Counted from the stretch's first letter, positions 36,717 through 47,309 are shown. The stretch: DNA of 64,000 nt from Pararhodobacter sp. CCB-MM2 (GCF_001691415.1 NZ_LRRR01000002.1:186001-250000), one strand, 5' to 3'. Notes: generated by a model from the sequence alone, not told the origin. Numbers and translations: made by a program.

Positions 36717-37136
36717 ATGACGACGCCGATGCAGACCCCTCTGGAGGCCCTTGGCGGCGAAGAGGCGCTGCACCGGCTGGTCACCCGCTTTTACGATCGG
36801 ATGGAGAGCGATCCGGCGGTCCATTCCCTGCATCGGCTGCACTTTCGCGGCCATGGCCTGTCGCATACGCGGCAGGCCCAGTTCGAATTCCTGTGCGGCT
36901 TCCTCGGCGGGCGGGCCTATTACCGGGAACGCCATGGCCATATGAACCTGCGCGAGATCCATGACCATGTGCCGATCCGCGCCGATGATGCCGAGCTATG
37001 GCTCGATACTTTCGACGCGGCCTTGTCCGATTGCGGGATGAGCGGACCCGTGGTCGACCAGCTGCGCGCGACCCTGCGGCGGGTGGCGCATATCCTGGTC
37101 AACGAGGTGCCGGACTGGCGCCTTGGATCTCCCTAG
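36717..37136 (+). CDS. Truncated haemoglobin, group II type
   Basis: A 139-residue haem protein recognised from ALGGEEALHRLVTRFYDRMESD (N-terminal helices), the GGRAYYRERHGHMNLREIHDHVPI block with the proximal histidine region, and the ending DQLRATLRRVAHILVNE. Such globins bind O2 or NO. It follows tdm by 13 bases, so it is probably made with the demethylase. Its stop codon overlaps the stop codon of the convergent glycerate kinase gene in the palindrome CTAG. A role in supplying O2 for Tmm and Dmm, or in peroxide or NO handling, is only inferred. Confidence 0.86.
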   Translation: MTTPMQTPLEALGGEEALHRLVTRFYDRMESDPAVHSLHRLHFRGHGLSHTRQAQFEFLCGFLGGRAYYRERHGHMNLREIHDHVPIRADDAELWLDTFDAALSDCGMSGPVVDQLRATLRRVAHILVNEVPDWRLGSP

Positions 37137-38404
37137 CCCAGCAGCAGGATCTGGATATCCGCCACATTGGTGCCCGTCGCCCCGGTGCGCAGCAGGTCGC
37201 CCGACAGCGCCAGCGCGTTGTGGCTGTCATTGGCCGCCAACATTGCCTCGGGGTCGGCGCCGGCCTTGCGCAGGCGTGGCAGGCTGCGCTGATCGGTGAT
37301 CGCGCCCGCGGAATCCGTCGGGCCGTCGCGCCCGTCCGTCCCGCCCGACAGGAACATCCACGGTCGGACGATGGGCCGGGCATCGGCCAAAGCCGCGACC
37401 CGCAAGGCCAGCTCCTGATTGCGCCCGCCCAGACCGGGTCCGGTCAATCGCACCGTGGTCTCGCCGCCCCAGACCAGCGCCAATGGCCCCGTATGACCAC
37501 GGTGATGCCATGCTGTCGCGAAGAGCCGTTCGGCTGCCGTTCCGACGTCACCAATCAGCGGTTCGGGATCGGAGATCACGGTGAAATCGGGCGCAAGGGC
37601 CTGGGCGGCGGCCTCGACGCTCTGGGTGTTGCCGCCGATCAGGTGATTGATGGCCGGGGGCAAGGGGCTGAGGTCCTCGGGTTGGTGCAGATGGGTCAGG
37701 ATGCTGGCGGGCAACGCCTCCGTCAGCGCCGTGTCGCGCAACAACGCCAACGCCGCGGCCCGCGTGCCGAGGGGGGCGACGGTCGGTCCGCTGGCGATGG
37801 TGCGCAGGTCGTCGCCCACAACGTCCGAGAGGATATAGGCGGTGACCGACGCGGGTGCAGCAAGGCGCAGAAGCCCGCCGCCCTTCAGCCGGGACACCTG
37901 CTGGCGCACGAGGTTCATCGCCGTGATGTCCAAGCCACTGCGCAAGAGCGCCGCGTTCAGGGCCTGCTTGTCCGTCAGCGTGATCCCGGAAGCGGGGGCG
38001 GGCAGCAAGGCCGACCCACCCCCGGATATGAGCGCGATCACCTGATCCTCGGGGCCCGCGCTGCGCAGAAGATCGATGACCGCCTGCGCGGCCTCGGCCC
38101 CCACGGCATCGGGGACGGGATGACCCGCGCGAAAAACCAACGCGCGCCCCGCATCGTCGCAATTGCCAGCCTGCGTGACGCAGATTGCCTCAACCTTTCC
38201 CGAGACTTGCGCCAACAGCGTCCGTGTCATCGCCGGCGCGGCCTTGCCCACGGCGATGATCAGCGTGCGGCCGCCCGGGCCGGGTCGCGGCGGCGGGTTC
38301 GTGGACAGGCAGCGGCTCAAGGCGCGGGCCGGATCGGCCCGACGGATGGCAGCGGCGAATCCCTCACGCGCTGCCTCCTTCAACGCGGCGAGACGGTCAC
38401 GCAC
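37133..38404 (-). CDS. gckA: Glycerate 2-kinase (MOFRL/DUF4147 type)
   Basis: A 423-residue kinase that phosphorylates glycerate to 2-phosphoglycerate in the serine cycle. Recognised from VGKAAPAMTRTLL, FRAGHPVPD, ALISGGGSALLPAPA and the C-terminal MOFRL domain (LVWGGETTVRLTG, GGRNQELALR, FLSGGTDGRDGPTDSAGA). I chose GTG at 38404 (VRDRLAALKEAAREGF), which overlaps the stop of mclA by 8 bases; the in-frame ATG at 38458 lies well inside mclA. Co-transcribed with mclA. Its neighbours make it the serine-cycle enzyme rather than a glycolate-pathway one. Confidence 0.9.
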   Translation of the reverse strand: MRDRLAALKEAAREGFAAAIRRADPARALSRCLSTNPPPRPGPGGRTLIIAVGKAAPAMTRTLLAQVSGKVEAICVTQAGNCDDAGRALVFRAGHPVPDAVGAEAAQAVIDLLRSAGPEDQVIALISGGGSALLPAPASGITLTDKQALNAALLRSGLDITAMNLVRQQVSRLKGGGLLRLAAPASVTAYILSDVVGDDLRTIASGPTVAPLGTRAAALALLRDTALTEALPASILTHLHQPEDLSPLPPAINHLIGGNTQSVEAAAQALAPDFTVISDPEPLIGDVGTAAERLFATAWHHRGHTGPLALVWGGETTVRLTGPGLGGRNQELALRVAALADARPIVRPWMFLSGGTDGRDGPTDSAGAITDQRSLPRLRKAGADPEAMLAANDSHNALALSGDLLRTGATGTNVADIQILLLG

Positions 38405-39374
38405 CGGAGATCTGGCGCGCTTTTTCGACCAGTACCTCGGCCTGCCGGATCGAGGCATAGTCGATCAACCGGCCATCCAGCGAGACTGCGCCCTTGCCGG
38501 CGGCCTCGGCCTCGGCCATCGCGGCGAGGATGCGCTGCGCCTTGGTCACCTCGGCCTCCGAGGGGCTCATCACCTCGTTGGCGAGGGCCACCTGGCTGGG
38601 ATGGATCGCCCATTTCCCCTCGCAGCCCAGCACCGCGGCGCGTTTTGCGGCGGCCCGATAGCCCTCGGGGTCCTGAAAATCGCCGAAAGGTCCGTCAATC
38701 GGACGCAGGCCGTTGGCACGGGCGGCGACCACCATCCGGGCCAGCGCGTAATGCCACATATCGCCCCAATGGGTGGCGCGGCTTCCATCGGCCAACGGGT
38801 CTGTGAGCACCGCATAATCCGGATTCACCCCGCCGATGATCGTGGTGCGCGCACGGGTCGAGGCGGCGTAATCGGCAACCCCGAAATGCAGGCTTTCGTT
38901 GCGCTTCGACGCTGCGGCGATCTCGGAGACGTTCTGCATCCCAAGCGCGGTCTCGATGATATGCTCGAAGCCGATGCGCTTCTTGTAGCCCATCGCGTCT
39001 TCGATCTGCGTGACCATCATGTCGACGGCATAGACATCCGCAGCGGTCCCGACCTTGGGGATCATGATCAGATCCAGCCGTTCACCGGCCTGCTCCACGA
39101 CGTCAACCACGTCGCGATACATGTAATGCGTGTCCAGCCCGTTGATGCGGATCGACATCGTCTTGGTGCCCCAATCGATATCGTTCAGCGCCTTGATGAT
39201 GTTCTTGCGCGCCTGCGCTTTCTCATCCGGGGCGACTGCATCTTCGAGGTCGAGGAAGATGACATCAACATCGGATTGCGCCGCTTTTTCAAACATTTGC
39301 GGCTGCGACCCCGGAACGGCAAGTTCCGAGCGATTGAGGCGGGCGGGGGCTTGTTCGATCAGATGAAACGACAT
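38397..39374 (-). CDS. mclA: Malyl-CoA lyase
   Basis: A 325-residue HpcH/HpaI-type lyase that splits malyl-CoA to acetyl-CoA and glyoxylate, closing the serine cycle (the Rhodobacteraceae enzymes also act on beta-methylmalyl-CoA). DVIFLDLEDAVAPDEK, LDLIMIPKVGTAADVYA and the region VADYAASTRARTTIIGG are typical. The ATG at 39374 (MSFHLIEQAPARLNRS) is the family start. It is downstream of the LuxR-type regulator gene, both on the minus strand, with an AT-rich gap of about 110 bases that holds its promoter. Confidence 0.93.
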   Translation of the reverse strand: MSFHLIEQAPARLNRSELAVPGSQPQMFEKAAQSDVDVIFLDLEDAVAPDEKAQARKNIIKALNDIDWGTKTMSIRINGLDTHYMYRDVVDVVEQAGERLDLIMIPKVGTAADVYAVDMMVTQIEDAMGYKKRIGFEHIIETALGMQNVSEIAAASKRNESLHFGVADYAASTRARTTIIGGVNPDYAVLTDPLADGSRATHWGDMWHYALARMVVAARANGLRPIDGPFGDFQDPEGYRAAAKRAAVLGCEGKWAIHPSQVALANEVMSPSEAEVTKAQRILAAMAEAEAAGKGAVSLDGRLIDYASIRQAEVLVEKARQISGA

Positions 39375-39450
39375 GCGCGAAATCCTTTCCGGTGACGACT
39401 CAGGGGGACGTCCTTCTGGGATTTGCGAAAAACTTTTGCCTGTCAAGAAT

Positions 39451-39470
39451 ATTTATTTCCCGTCAGGACG
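39451..39470. promoter_or_regulatory. Weak TTTCC-N5-GGA element before mclA
   Basis: ATTTATTTCCCGTCAGGACG resembles the stretch before sgaA (ATTTATTTCC at 40272-40281), with arms TCC and GGA around five bases. It lies 77-96 bases upstream of mclA. The match is partial. Confidence 0.3.
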
Positions 39471-39482
39471 CAGAATTGAGCC

Positions 39483-40118
39483 CTATCTGTCGTCAGGACG
39501 GCTCCGCGCGGAATAATAGAACGCGATGGCTTGGGCCCGGTTCTTGACCGACAATTTGTCGAAAATGTTGGACAGGTGGAATTTCACCGTGTTGGTCGAA
39601 ATCCCCTGCCGGCTGGCCAGCTCCCGGTTCGTCAAGCCGGTCGCTAGCGCCTCGAGCAGCACCCGCTCCTTGCGCGACAGGCTGGCGATCGGATCGTCGC
39701 GCAATTGCCGGACGTCGAGGAAGGGAAACACCATCTTGCCGGCCGCCACGTCGAGGCAGGTCTGGATCAGCGTTTCAATCGGGGCCGAGCGTGGGGCAAA
39801 GGCCGCAGCACCGGCCGCCATCGCCTTGCGCGGCACGTCGTTGCCCTCGCGGCCATAGACCACCAGACGCGGCGCATTCTCCTGCGCGCGCAGCACCTCG
39901 ACCAGCTTCTCGCCGCCCAGCACCGGCAGGTTCCAGTCGATCACGCCGATCCGCACCGGCACCCGCATCACCGTACCCAGAAAACCCTCGGCGGTGGCGC
40001 TGGTTGCCACCAGCGAGAATCGGGGATGGCGCTCGAAAGCCTCGGACATGGCGGACAGAACCAATGGATTGCCATCCGCGAGCATGATGTCGATCTGCGG
40101 CACGTTTTGGCCAAGCAT
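39483..40118 (-). CDS. LuxR/NarL-family response regulator
   Basis: A 211-residue regulator. The N-terminal receiver is recognisable (IDIMLADGNPLVLSAM, VGVIDWNLPVLGG with the probable phosphoacceptor Asp, then LVVYGREGNDVPRKAMAAGA), although the acidic pocket near the start is reduced. The C-terminal LuxR helix-turn-helix (LSRKERVLLEALATGLTNRELASRQGIS, then TNTVKFHLSNIFDKL) is intact. I took ATG at 40118, with GGAGG upstream; longer starts add no family sequence. No histidine kinase is adjacent. It is divergent from the sgaA operon and upstream of mclA, so it is the probable serine-cycle regulator. Confidence 0.87.
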   Translation of the reverse strand: MLGQNVPQIDIMLADGNPLVLSAMSEAFERHPRFSLVATSATAEGFLGTVMRVPVRIGVIDWNLPVLGGEKLVEVLRAQENAPRLVVYGREGNDVPRKAMAAGAAAFAPRSAPIETLIQTCLDVAAGKMVFPFLDVRQLRDDPIASLSRKERVLLEALATGLTNRELASRQGISTNTVKFHLSNIFDKLSVKNRAQAIAFYYSARSRPDDR

Positions 40119-40276
40119 CTGAAAATCCTCCCCGATTTCCAAGAAACTACCCATTCGGGCGGGCCGATTCACGGTATACGCCGGAATACTTACCGCTCCG
40201 GGTAGGTTTTTCCCCACCCGTTTGGCTGCCCATTTGCAGGATAGATCGGTGTTTTGCGCCTCCGCAAGAAAATTTA

Positions 40277-40292
40277 TTTCCTAAGGGGAAGG
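40277..40292. promoter_or_regulatory. TTTCC-N5-GGAAG element before sgaA
   Basis: TTTCCTAAGGGGAAGG matches the elements before the second Amt gene and dmmD. It lies only 25 bases before the sgaA start, close to the probable transcription start, which would suit repression or an extended promoter element. AAAATTTATT just upstream is AT-rich. Confidence 0.4.
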
Positions 40293-40317
40293 ACATCAGC
40301 CATTCCCCGGAGGAACC

Positions 40318-41565
40318 ATGAGCGCCACCACGATCTTCCCGCCGCTGCACATTCCCGCCACCATCGCCGCCGGTCCGGGGCCGGGGAACACCGATGTCCG
40401 CGTTCTCGCCGCCTATGCCGGAGCGGGCATCGCCGACCACATGCACGCCGATGTGCTGCGGGGCATGGTCGAAGCCAAGCACATGCTGCGCCAGATCTGG
40501 GGCACGCAGAACGTCCACACCTTCGGCGTCGCCGGGACCGGGTGGAGCGGCCTCGACGTGATGTTCAGCGCGGTCATGCCGGGCGACAGTGTCGTGGTGT
40601 TCAACAACGGCACGTTCTCGGGGATCGACGGCCTGACGGTCCGCATGAAAGCCGCCACCGCCGAGGAACTTGCGGCCGCGCCCTTCGACCCCAAACCGGC
40701 CTCGGTCACGATCATCGACATCCCGCACGGCCAGTCCGTCACCGCCGAGATCGCCGAGGCCGCGTTGGCTGCGCACAAACCGAAATGGGCAGTGATGGCG
40801 CATTGGGAAACCGGATCGGGGCGGATCAACGACCTGCGCGGCTTCTCGGATGCCTGCGAGGCCCATGGGGCGATGGGACTGGTCGATGCCGTCTCGTCCT
40901 TGGGCGTGGCCGATTTCCGCATCGACGATTTCCCGGGCGTACAGGGTTGGGCCTCGTGTCCCCAGAAGGGCATCTGCTGCCTGCCGCTGACCTATGCGCC
41001 GGTCTCGTTCACCGACCGCTACATCGCGGAGCTTCGCAAGACCGGCACCCGCACCTTCGTGCACAACCCGGTGCTGGAGGCGCGCCATTGGGGGATCCTC
41101 GACGGTCAGGATGTCGAGAAGGGGACCTATCACCGCACCCATTCCGCCTATGCCGTCGCCGCTTTCCACGAGGCGTTGCGGATCACCCTGCAGCAGGGGC
41201 TGGCCAACCGGGCCCGCGACTATGCCCGACATGAGGCGGCGCTGCGGGCGGCTGTTCAGGCGATGGGCTGCGAGGTGACGTCGAACATGACGTCGCTGGT
41301 GGTCCTGAACCTGCCCGCCGCCCTCGCCGGTCGCGAGATGGAGCTGGTGCAGAATTGCCGGGCGCAGGACTTCGGCATCTGGCCGACGCTCTCGGCCCCG
41401 GTGCAGGTGCGGATCGGCATCCTGAACCTGCTCAGCGCCGCCGCGATCACCGACATCGTCACGCGCTTCGGTCAGGCGATCCGCGACCTTGGCGGTGACG
41501 TTGATCAGGCTGCCGTCGATGCCGCCTTGGACCGGCATTTCGCCGACGCCCTGGCCGCCGAATAA
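40318..41565 (+). CDS. sgaA: Serine-glyoxylate aminotransferase
   Basis: A 415-residue PLP enzyme that converts serine and glyoxylate to hydroxypyruvate and glycine. AGPGPGNTDVRVL opens the fold; the probable PLP lysine is K217 in SCPQKGICCLP; WETGSGRINDL and LVDAVSSLGVADFRIDDF form the cofactor pocket. The start has CGGAGGAA upstream. First of six tightly spaced genes (sgaA, mtkA, mtkB, hprA, ppc, glyA) that hold the core serine cycle, with the LuxR-type regulator transcribed in the other direction. Confidence 0.94.
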   Translation: MSATTIFPPLHIPATIAAGPGPGNTDVRVLAAYAGAGIADHMHADVLRGMVEAKHMLRQIWGTQNVHTFGVAGTGWSGLDVMFSAVMPGDSVVVFNNGTFSGIDGLTVRMKAATAEELAAAPFDPKPASVTIIDIPHGQSVTAEIAEAALAAHKPKWAVMAHWETGSGRINDLRGFSDACEAHGAMGLVDAVSSLGVADFRIDDFPGVQGWASCPQKGICCLPLTYAPVSFTDRYIAELRKTGTRTFVHNPVLEARHWGILDGQDVEKGTYHRTHSAYAVAAFHEALRITLQQGLANRARDYARHEAALRAAVQAMGCEVTSNMTSLVVLNLPAALAGREMELVQNCRAQDFGIWPTLSAPVQVRIGILNLLSAAAITDIVTRFGQAIRDLGGDVDQAAVDAALDRHFADALAAE

Positions 41566-41595
41566 GCACGCACGTTCGAGGAGGAGGAGAGAGGA

Positions 41596-42795
41596 ATGGA
41601 TATTCACGAATATCAGGCGAAAGAGATCCTCGCCAGTTTTGGCGTCGATATTCCCCCCGGCGCCTTGGCCTACAGCCCGGAACAGGCCGCCTACCGCGCC
41701 CGCGAAATCGGCGGCGACCGCTGGGTGGTGAAGGCGCAGGTACATGCGGGCGGGCGCGGCAAGGCCGGCGGCGTGAAGGTCTGCGCCTCGGATCAGGAGA
41801 TCCAGCAGACCTGCGAAGGCCTGTTCGGGCGCAAGCTGGTCACGCATCAGACCGGCCCCGAGGGAAAGGGCATCTACCGCGTCTATGTCGAAGGCGCCGT
41901 GCCCATCGAGCGCGAGATCTACCTCGGGCTGGTGCTCGATCGCACCTCGCAGCGGGTGATGATCGTCGCCTCGGCCGAGGGCGGGATGGAGATCGAAGAG
42001 ATCTCGGCCCAGAAGCCCAAGAGCATCGTCCGCGCGACCGTGGAGCCGGCGGTGGGTCTGCAGGATTTCCAGTGCCGGCAGATCGCCTTCAAATTGGGGA
42101 TCGACCCGGCCCTGACCGCGCGCATGGTCCGCACGCTTCAGGGCTGCTACCGCGCGTTCCGCGAACATGATGCGACGATGGTCGAGATCAATCCGCTTGT
42201 GGTGACCGGCGACAACCGGATCCTCGCGCTGGATGCGAAGATGACCTTCGACGACAACGCGCTGTTCCGCCATCCCCAGATCAGCGAGCTGCGCGACAAG
42301 AGTCAGGAAGACCCGCGCGAAAGCCGGGCCGCCGACAGGGGCCTCAGCTATGTCGGGCTTGACGGGAATATCGGCTGCATCGTCAACGGCGCCGGGCTGG
42401 CGATGGCGACGATGGACACGATCAAGCTGGCGGGCGGCGAACCTGCGAACTTCCTCGACATCGGCGGCGGTGCCACGCCCGAGCGGGTGGCCAAGGCCTT
42501 CCGGCTGGTGATGTCGGACAGCAATGTGCAGGCGGTTCTGGTCAACATCTTCGCCGGCATCAACCGTTGCGACTGGGTGGCCGAGGGCGTGATCCAGGCC
42601 TTGAAGGAGGTGCAGGTGAACGTGCCGGTGATCGTGCGCCTCGCCGGCACCAATGTCGAAGCGGGCCAGAAGATCCTGGCCGAATCCGGCCTGCCGCTGA
42701 TCCGCGCTAACACGCTGATGGAAGCCGCCGAGCGCGCCGTCGGTGCGTGGAAGAACGACCTGACCCAGGACACCAGAATGAGGGCCGTGAAATGA
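41596..42795 (+). CDS. mtkA: Malate-CoA ligase, beta subunit
   Basis: A 399-residue ATP-grasp subunit homologous to succinyl-CoA synthetase SucC ([69 protein letters not shown]). With MtkB it activates malate to malyl-CoA for MclA. Its place between sgaA and hprA, rather than beside citric-acid-cycle genes, identifies it as the malate rather than the succinate enzyme. The stop overlaps the mtkB start as ATGA. Confidence 0.93.
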   Translation: MDIHEYQAKEILASFGVDIPPGALAYSPEQAAYRAREIGGDRWVVKAQVHAGGRGKAGGVKVCASDQEIQQTCEGLFGRKLVTHQTGPEGKGIYRVYVEGAVPIEREIYLGLVLDRTSQRVMIVASAEGGMEIEEISAQKPKSIVRATVEPAVGLQDFQCRQIAFKLGIDPALTARMVRTLQGCYRAFREHDATMVEINPLVVTGDNRILALDAKMTFDDNALFRHPQISELRDKSQEDPRESRAADRGLSYVGLDGNIGCIVNGAGLAMATMDTIKLAGGEPANFLDIGGGATPERVAKAFRLVMSDSNVQAVLVNIFAGINRCDWVAEGVIQALKEVQVNVPVIVRLAGTNVEAGQKILAESGLPLIRANTLMEAAERAVGAWKNDLTQDTRMRAVK

Positions 42796-43682
42796 GCATC
42801 TTCATCGACCAGACCACCCGCGTGATCGTGCAGGGCATCACCGGCAAGATGGCGCGTTTCCACACCAACGACATGCTGAACTACGGCACCCGCGTCGTCG
42901 GGGGCGTAGTCCCGGGCAAAGGCGGCCAGACGGTCGACGGCCTGCCGGTCTTCGACACGGTCGAGGAAGCCGTCGCCGAAACGGGCGCCGAGGCCAGCCT
43001 CGTCTTCGTGCCGCCGCCCTTCGCCGCGGACAGCATCATGGAGGCCGCCGACGCGGGAATCCGCTATTGCGTCTGCATCACCGACGGCATTCCCGCGCAG
43101 GACATGATCCGGGTGAAGCGCTACATGTACCGCTATCCCAAGGAGCGGCGCATGGTACTGACCGGCCCCAATTGCGCGGGGACGATCAGTCCCGGCAAGG
43201 CGCTCCTGGGGATCATGCCCGGCCATATCTATCTGCCCGGCCCGGTGGGGATCATCGGTCGTTCCGGCACGCTGGGCTACGAGGCCGCGGCGCAGCTGAA
43301 GGCGCATGGCATCGGCGTCTCGACCTCGGTGGGGATTGGGGGCGACCCGATCAACGGCTCGTCCTTCCGCGACATCATCCAGCAATTTCAGGAGGATGAC
43401 GACACGCAGGTGATCTGCATGATCGGCGAGATCGGCGGCCCGCAGGAAGCCGAAGCCGCCGCCTATATCCGCGATCATGTCACCAAACCCGTGATCGCCT
43501 ATGTCGCCGGCCTGACCGCGCCCAAGGGCCGGACCATGGGCCATGCCGGGGCCATCATCTCGGCCTTCGGGGAAAGCGCGTCTGAGAAGGTCGAGATCCT
43601 GACCGCCGCCGGGGTCACGGTTGCGCCGAACCCCGCGGTCATCGGCGACACCATTGCCCGTGTCATGGCGGAGGCCGCGTGA
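42792..43682 (+). CDS. mtkB: Malate-CoA ligase, alpha subunit
   Basis: A 296-residue CoA-binding subunit homologous to SucD ([63 protein letters not shown]). The phosphorylated histidine is the one in [15 protein letters not shown] near residue 247. Forms the ligase with MtkA. I used the ATG at 42792, which overlaps the mtkA stop; the earlier in-frame codon at 42747 lies inside mtkA. Its stop overlaps the hprA start (TGATG), consistent with coupled translation through the operon. Confidence 0.93.
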   Translation: MSIFIDQTTRVIVQGITGKMARFHTNDMLNYGTRVVGGVVPGKGGQTVDGLPVFDTVEEAVAETGAEASLVFVPPPFAADSIMEAADAGIRYCVCITDGIPAQDMIRVKRYMYRYPKERRMVLTGPNCAGTISPGKALLGIMPGHIYLPGPVGIIGRSGTLGYEAAAQLKAHGIGVSTSVGIGGDPINGSSFRDIIQQFQEDDDTQVICMIGEIGGPQEAEAAAYIRDHVTKPVIAYVAGLTAPKGRTMGHAGAIISAFGESASEKVEILTAAGVTVAPNPAVIGDTIARVMAEAA

Positions 43683-44674
43683 TGAATGCCCCCGCGATCC
43701 TGGGTCGCAAGCCCCGCGTGCTGGTCACGCGGCGCTGGCCCGCGGCGGTCGAAGCGGCGCTGTCGGAGCGCTTCGATGCCGTCTTCAACACCGCCGACCG
43801 CCCGCTGGCGCCGCAAGACTTCCGTCAGGCGCTTGGCGATTATGACGCGATCCTGCCCACCGTGACCGATGGGCTGGGCACCGAGGCCCTGAGCGTGGCG
43901 CAGCCCCGCACCCAGCTTCTGGCCAATTACGGCGTCGGCTTCAGCCATATCGACACCGCCAGCGCGCGGATGCTGGGCATCGCCGTTACCAATACCCCGG
44001 ACGTGCTGTCGGATTGCACCGCCGACATTGCCCTTACGCTGATGCTGATGGTGGCGCGCCGCGCAGCCGAGGGCGAGCGTGAGCTGCGGGCGGGGCAATG
44101 GACCGGCTGGCGCCCGACGCATCTTGTGGGGGCCAAAGTCTCGGGCAAGGTGCTGGGGATCGTCGGCTTCGGCCGCATCGGGCAGGCCGTGGCGCAGCGC
44201 GCGCATCATGGGTTCGGCATGACGATCCTCGTGCAGAACCGCTCGCCCGTCGCCCCGGAAGTGCTGGCGCGTTACGGCGCCGAGCAGGTCGAAAGCCTCG
44301 ACGCGCTGCTGCCGCGCTGTGACTTCGTCTCGCTGCATTGTCCGGGCGGGGCCGAGAACCGTCACCTGATCGACGGACGGCGGCTGGATCTGATGAAGCC
44401 CGACGCCTTCCTCATCAATACCGCGCGGGGCGAGGTGATCAACGAACATGCGCTGGCGCAGGCCCTGATGTTCGACCTGATCGGCGGGGCGGGGCTGGAT
44501 GTCTATGACGGCGAACCCCGCGTCGCTCCGGTGCTGATGGATTGCGACAATCTGGTGATGTTGCCCCATCTGGGCAGCGCCACGCGGGAAACGCGCGAAG
44601 CGATGGGATTTCGGGTTCTCGACAACCTCGTTGATTTCTTCGACGGGCGCGAGCCGCGCGACCGGGTGATCTGA
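43682..44674 (+). CDS. hprA: Hydroxypyruvate reductase (D-2-hydroxyacid dehydrogenase family)
   Basis: A 330-residue NAD(P)-dependent dehydrogenase that reduces hydroxypyruvate to glycerate. The Rossmann motif GKVLGIVGFGRIGQA, the arginine in LINTARGEVIN, the glutamate in YDGEPRVAP and the histidine in MLPHLGSATRETREAMG complete the active site. Homology alone leaves glyoxylate or other 2-hydroxyacids possible, but the serine-cycle operon decides it. I chose ATG at 43682 over the adjacent GTG at 43679. The last base of its stop is shared with the ppc start (TGATGG). Confidence 0.92.
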   Translation: MNAPAILGRKPRVLVTRRWPAAVEAALSERFDAVFNTADRPLAPQDFRQALGDYDAILPTVTDGLGTEALSVAQPRTQLLANYGVGFSHIDTASARMLGIAVTNTPDVLSDCTADIALTLMLMVARRAAEGERELRAGQWTGWRPTHLVGAKVSGKVLGIVGFGRIGQAVAQRAHHGFGMTILVQNRSPVAPEVLARYGAEQVESLDALLPRCDFVSLHCPGGAENRHLIDGRRLDLMKPDAFLINTARGEVINEHALAQALMFDLIGGAGLDVYDGEPRVAPVLMDCDNLVMLPHLGSATRETREAMGFRVLDNLVDFFDGREPRDRVI

Positions 44675-47289
44675 TGGACCGACCGGCCTCTTCCCCCTGC
44701 GCCGACGACAGCGCCCTGCGCATCACCGCCCTGTTGCGCGGGGTCTGGGCGCGGGTGCTGGCCCGGCGTGCTCCGGGCCTCGACCCCGACGCCGGGACTT
44801 GGGCGGCGGGCGATCTGGCCGAGCATCTTCAGGCGACGACGATCTGGTTCCATCTGCAGCAGATCCTCGACGAGCATCTGGCGATCCGCAGCGCCGATCA
44901 GACCGAGCGGGCAGGCGGGGTCCCGCCCGGCACCTTCCGCGCGGCCATGGCAGCAGCACCCGACCGCCGGGCCGCGATGCGCGCCCTGCTTCAGGATGGC
45001 CGCCTTTCGGTCGGTCCGACCATCACCGCCCATCCGACCGAAGCCAAGCGCGTCACGGTGATGGAGATCCATCGCCGCATCTACCGCACCCTGTCCGCGC
45101 TGGAGGGCGATACCGGCGGCTCGGCCGAGGTCGCCCGGCTGACACGGCGGCTGGAAATGGAGATCGACCTGCTGTGGACCACCGGCGAATTGCGGCTGGA
45201 GCGTCCGACGCTGGAAGCCGAAATCGACTGGGGCCTGCAATTCTACCGCAACTCGCTGTTCGAGGCCGTGCCGCGCCTGTTCGAGCGGTATCTCGACGCG
45301 GTCCATGACGGCTCGACCGAAGCGGAGAGGGATGCCTGTTGCCTGCGCTTCCATTCCTGGATCGGCGGCGACCGCGACGGCAATCCCAATGTCACCGCCC
45401 GCGCCACGGCGCTGGCGCTGGATCGGGCACAGAGGATGATCCGCGCGCTCTATGTCGAGGCGTTCGACGCAATCATCCCGCAGCTGAGCCTGTCAGACTA
45501 CCGCATTGCCCTGCCGGCCCCGCACCGCGCGCGGCTTGAGGCGCTGGTCGCGCAGCGCGCCGACAATGCCGGCTCCTGCATTGCCCGCAACCCGGACGAG
45601 CTGTTCCGGCAAGCCGTCAGCGCGATGCGGCAGGCGATGGCTGGCGGGCGCTATTTCTCGGTGCAGGATCTCGACGACGACCTGCGTGCCATCGAAGCCG
45701 CCTTGCATGCCGTCGGCGCGCGGTTGGTCGCGGACGAGTTGCTGCGGCCCCTGCGCTGGCAGGTTCAGGTCTTCGGCCTGCGCGCGCATACGCTGGATAT
45801 CCGCCAGAACTCGGCCGTCATCACCCGGACCTTGGCCGAGATCTGGGCTCTGCAGGGCGATGGACCCGCGCCCGGCGCGCCGGATTGGTCCGCCCGGTTG
45901 CGGCAGGAATTGGCCTCGCCCTCCTTGCCCTTCGTGGCCGAGGCACAGCTGTCGACCGAGGCCGCCGAGACCATGTCCCTGCTGCGCCTGATGCGTGAGA
46001 CGCTGGCCGGGCCCGATCCGCAGGCGCTGGGGCCGTTCATCCTGTCGATGACCCGCTCGGCGGATGATCTTCTGGCCGTCTACCTGCTGGCCCGCTATGC
46101 CGGTTTCGGCGCCGAGCGTCTGGCGCTGAAGCTGGTGCCTCTGTTCGAAACCATCGACGACCTGCGCGCCGCGCCGCGCATCATGGATGCCGTCATGGCC
46201 GTGCCCCTTGCCGCCCGCAGCTTGCGGTCTGCCTCGGGCCGGGTCGAGATCATGCTCGGCTATTCCGACAGCAACAAGGACGGCGGGTTCCTGACCTCGA
46301 TCTGGTCGCTGGACCGGGCGCAGCGCGCACTGATGCGCCAAATGGCCAAGCGCGGGGCGCGACCGGTCTTCTTCCATGGCCGCGGGGGATCGGTCAGCCG
46401 CGGCGGTGCCCCCACGGGCCGGGCAATCGCCGCGCAGCCCGCGGGCACGCTGGACGGGGCCTTGCGGCTGACCGAACAGGGCGAGACCGTCACCGCGAAA
46501 TACGCGAATCCGGGCACCGCCGCTGCCCAGCTGGAGCTGCTGGCCTCATCCGTGCTGCGCCACAGCGCCGAGCCGCCCTTCGAAGCGGTCGATCCCGAAA
46601 CCGACGACGCGATGGAGGCCCTGTCGAGCCTCAGCCAGACGGCCTATCAGGGTCTGATCGGCGATCCCGGTTTCATCGACTACTTCACGCAGGCCAGCCC
46701 GGTCGAAGAGCTGGCACTTCTGAAGATCGGCTCGCGGCCCGCGCGGCGTTCGGGCGCGACCAGCCTTGAGGATCTGCGCGCCATTCCCTGGGTCTTCGCC
46801 TGGACCCAGAACCGGCACATGATCAGCAGCTGGTACGGTTTCGGCAGCGCGCTGGAAAATTTCTGCCGCGTGCGGGGGGCGTCGGGTGAGGCGCTTCTGG
46901 CACGGATGTTCGCCGAGATGCCCCTTTACCGGCTGGCCGTCGACGAGGTCGAGAAATCCTTGGCCCTGGCGCAGATGGATCTGGCAGAGCCCTATGCCGG
47001 GTTGGTCAAAGATCGCGCGGTGGCCGAGCGGCTGTTTGGACGCATCAGCCGCGAACATGACCGCACCCGCGAGGCGATCGGGCGGTTGACCGGGCAGGCG
47101 CTGGCCGCGCGATTCCCCCGCTTCCGCGCGCGGCATGCCCGCAACGCCGAGGCCCTGCGCGCCGCCCACGCCGCGCAAGTGGCCCTGCTGCGCCGCCTAC
47201 GCGCCGACCGGGCCGAACCCGTCGAGACCCGTATCCACCTCATGCAATCGATGAACTGCATCGCCGCCGGTCTGGGCTGGACCGGCTGA
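44674..47289 (+). CDS. ppc: Phosphoenolpyruvate carboxylase
   Basis: An 871-residue cytoplasmic enzyme that fixes bicarbonate onto PEP to give oxaloacetate, the second carbon input of the serine cycle. TAHPTEAKR (about residues 114-122, active-site histidine), [27 protein letters not shown] and [19 protein letters not shown] are the catalytic signatures. The C-terminus reads [13 protein letters not shown], a variant of the usual INGIAAGXXNTG. Length and spacing are normal. Its place in the operon marks it as the C1-specific copy; a housekeeping copy may exist elsewhere. Confidence 0.96.
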   Translation: MDRPASSPCADDSALRITALLRGVWARVLARRAPGLDPDAGTWAAGDLAEHLQATTIWFHLQQILDEHLAIRSADQTERAGGVPPGTFRAAMAAAPDRRAAMRALLQDGRLSVGPTITAHPTEAKRVTVMEIHRRIYRTLSALEGDTGGSAEVARLTRRLEMEIDLLWTTGELRLERPTLEAEIDWGLQFYRNSLFEAVPRLFERYLDAVHDGSTEAERDACCLRFHSWIGGDRDGNPNVTARATALALDRAQRMIRALYVEAFDAIIPQLSLSDYRIALPAPHRARLEALVAQRADNAGSCIARNPDELFRQAVSAMRQAMAGGRYFSVQDLDDDLRAIEAALHAVGARLVADELLRPLRWQVQVFGLRAHTLDIRQNSAVITRTLAEIWALQGDGPAPGAPDWSARLRQELASPSLPFVAEAQLSTEAAETMSLLRLMRETLAGPDPQALGPFILSMTRSADDLLAVYLLARYAGFGAERLALKLVPLFETIDDLRAAPRIMDAVMAVPLAARSLRSASGRVEIMLGYSDSNKDGGFLTSIWSLDRAQRALMRQMAKRGARPVFFHGRGGSVSRGGAPTGRAIAAQPAGTLDGALRLTEQGETVTAKYANPGTAAAQLELLASSVLRHSAEPPFEAVDPETDDAMEALSSLSQTAYQGLIGDPGFIDYFTQASPVEELALLKIGSRPARRSGATSLEDLRAIPWVFAWTQNRHMISSWYGFGSALENFCRVRGASGEALLARMFAEMPLYRLAVDEVEKSLALAQMDLAEPYAGLVKDRAVAERLFGRISREHDRTREAIGRLTGQALAARFPRFRARHARNAEALRAAHAAQVALLRRLRADRAEPVETRIHLMQSMNCIAAGLGWTG

Positions 47290-47309
47290 CATCGAACAGG
47301 GAGACCCCG

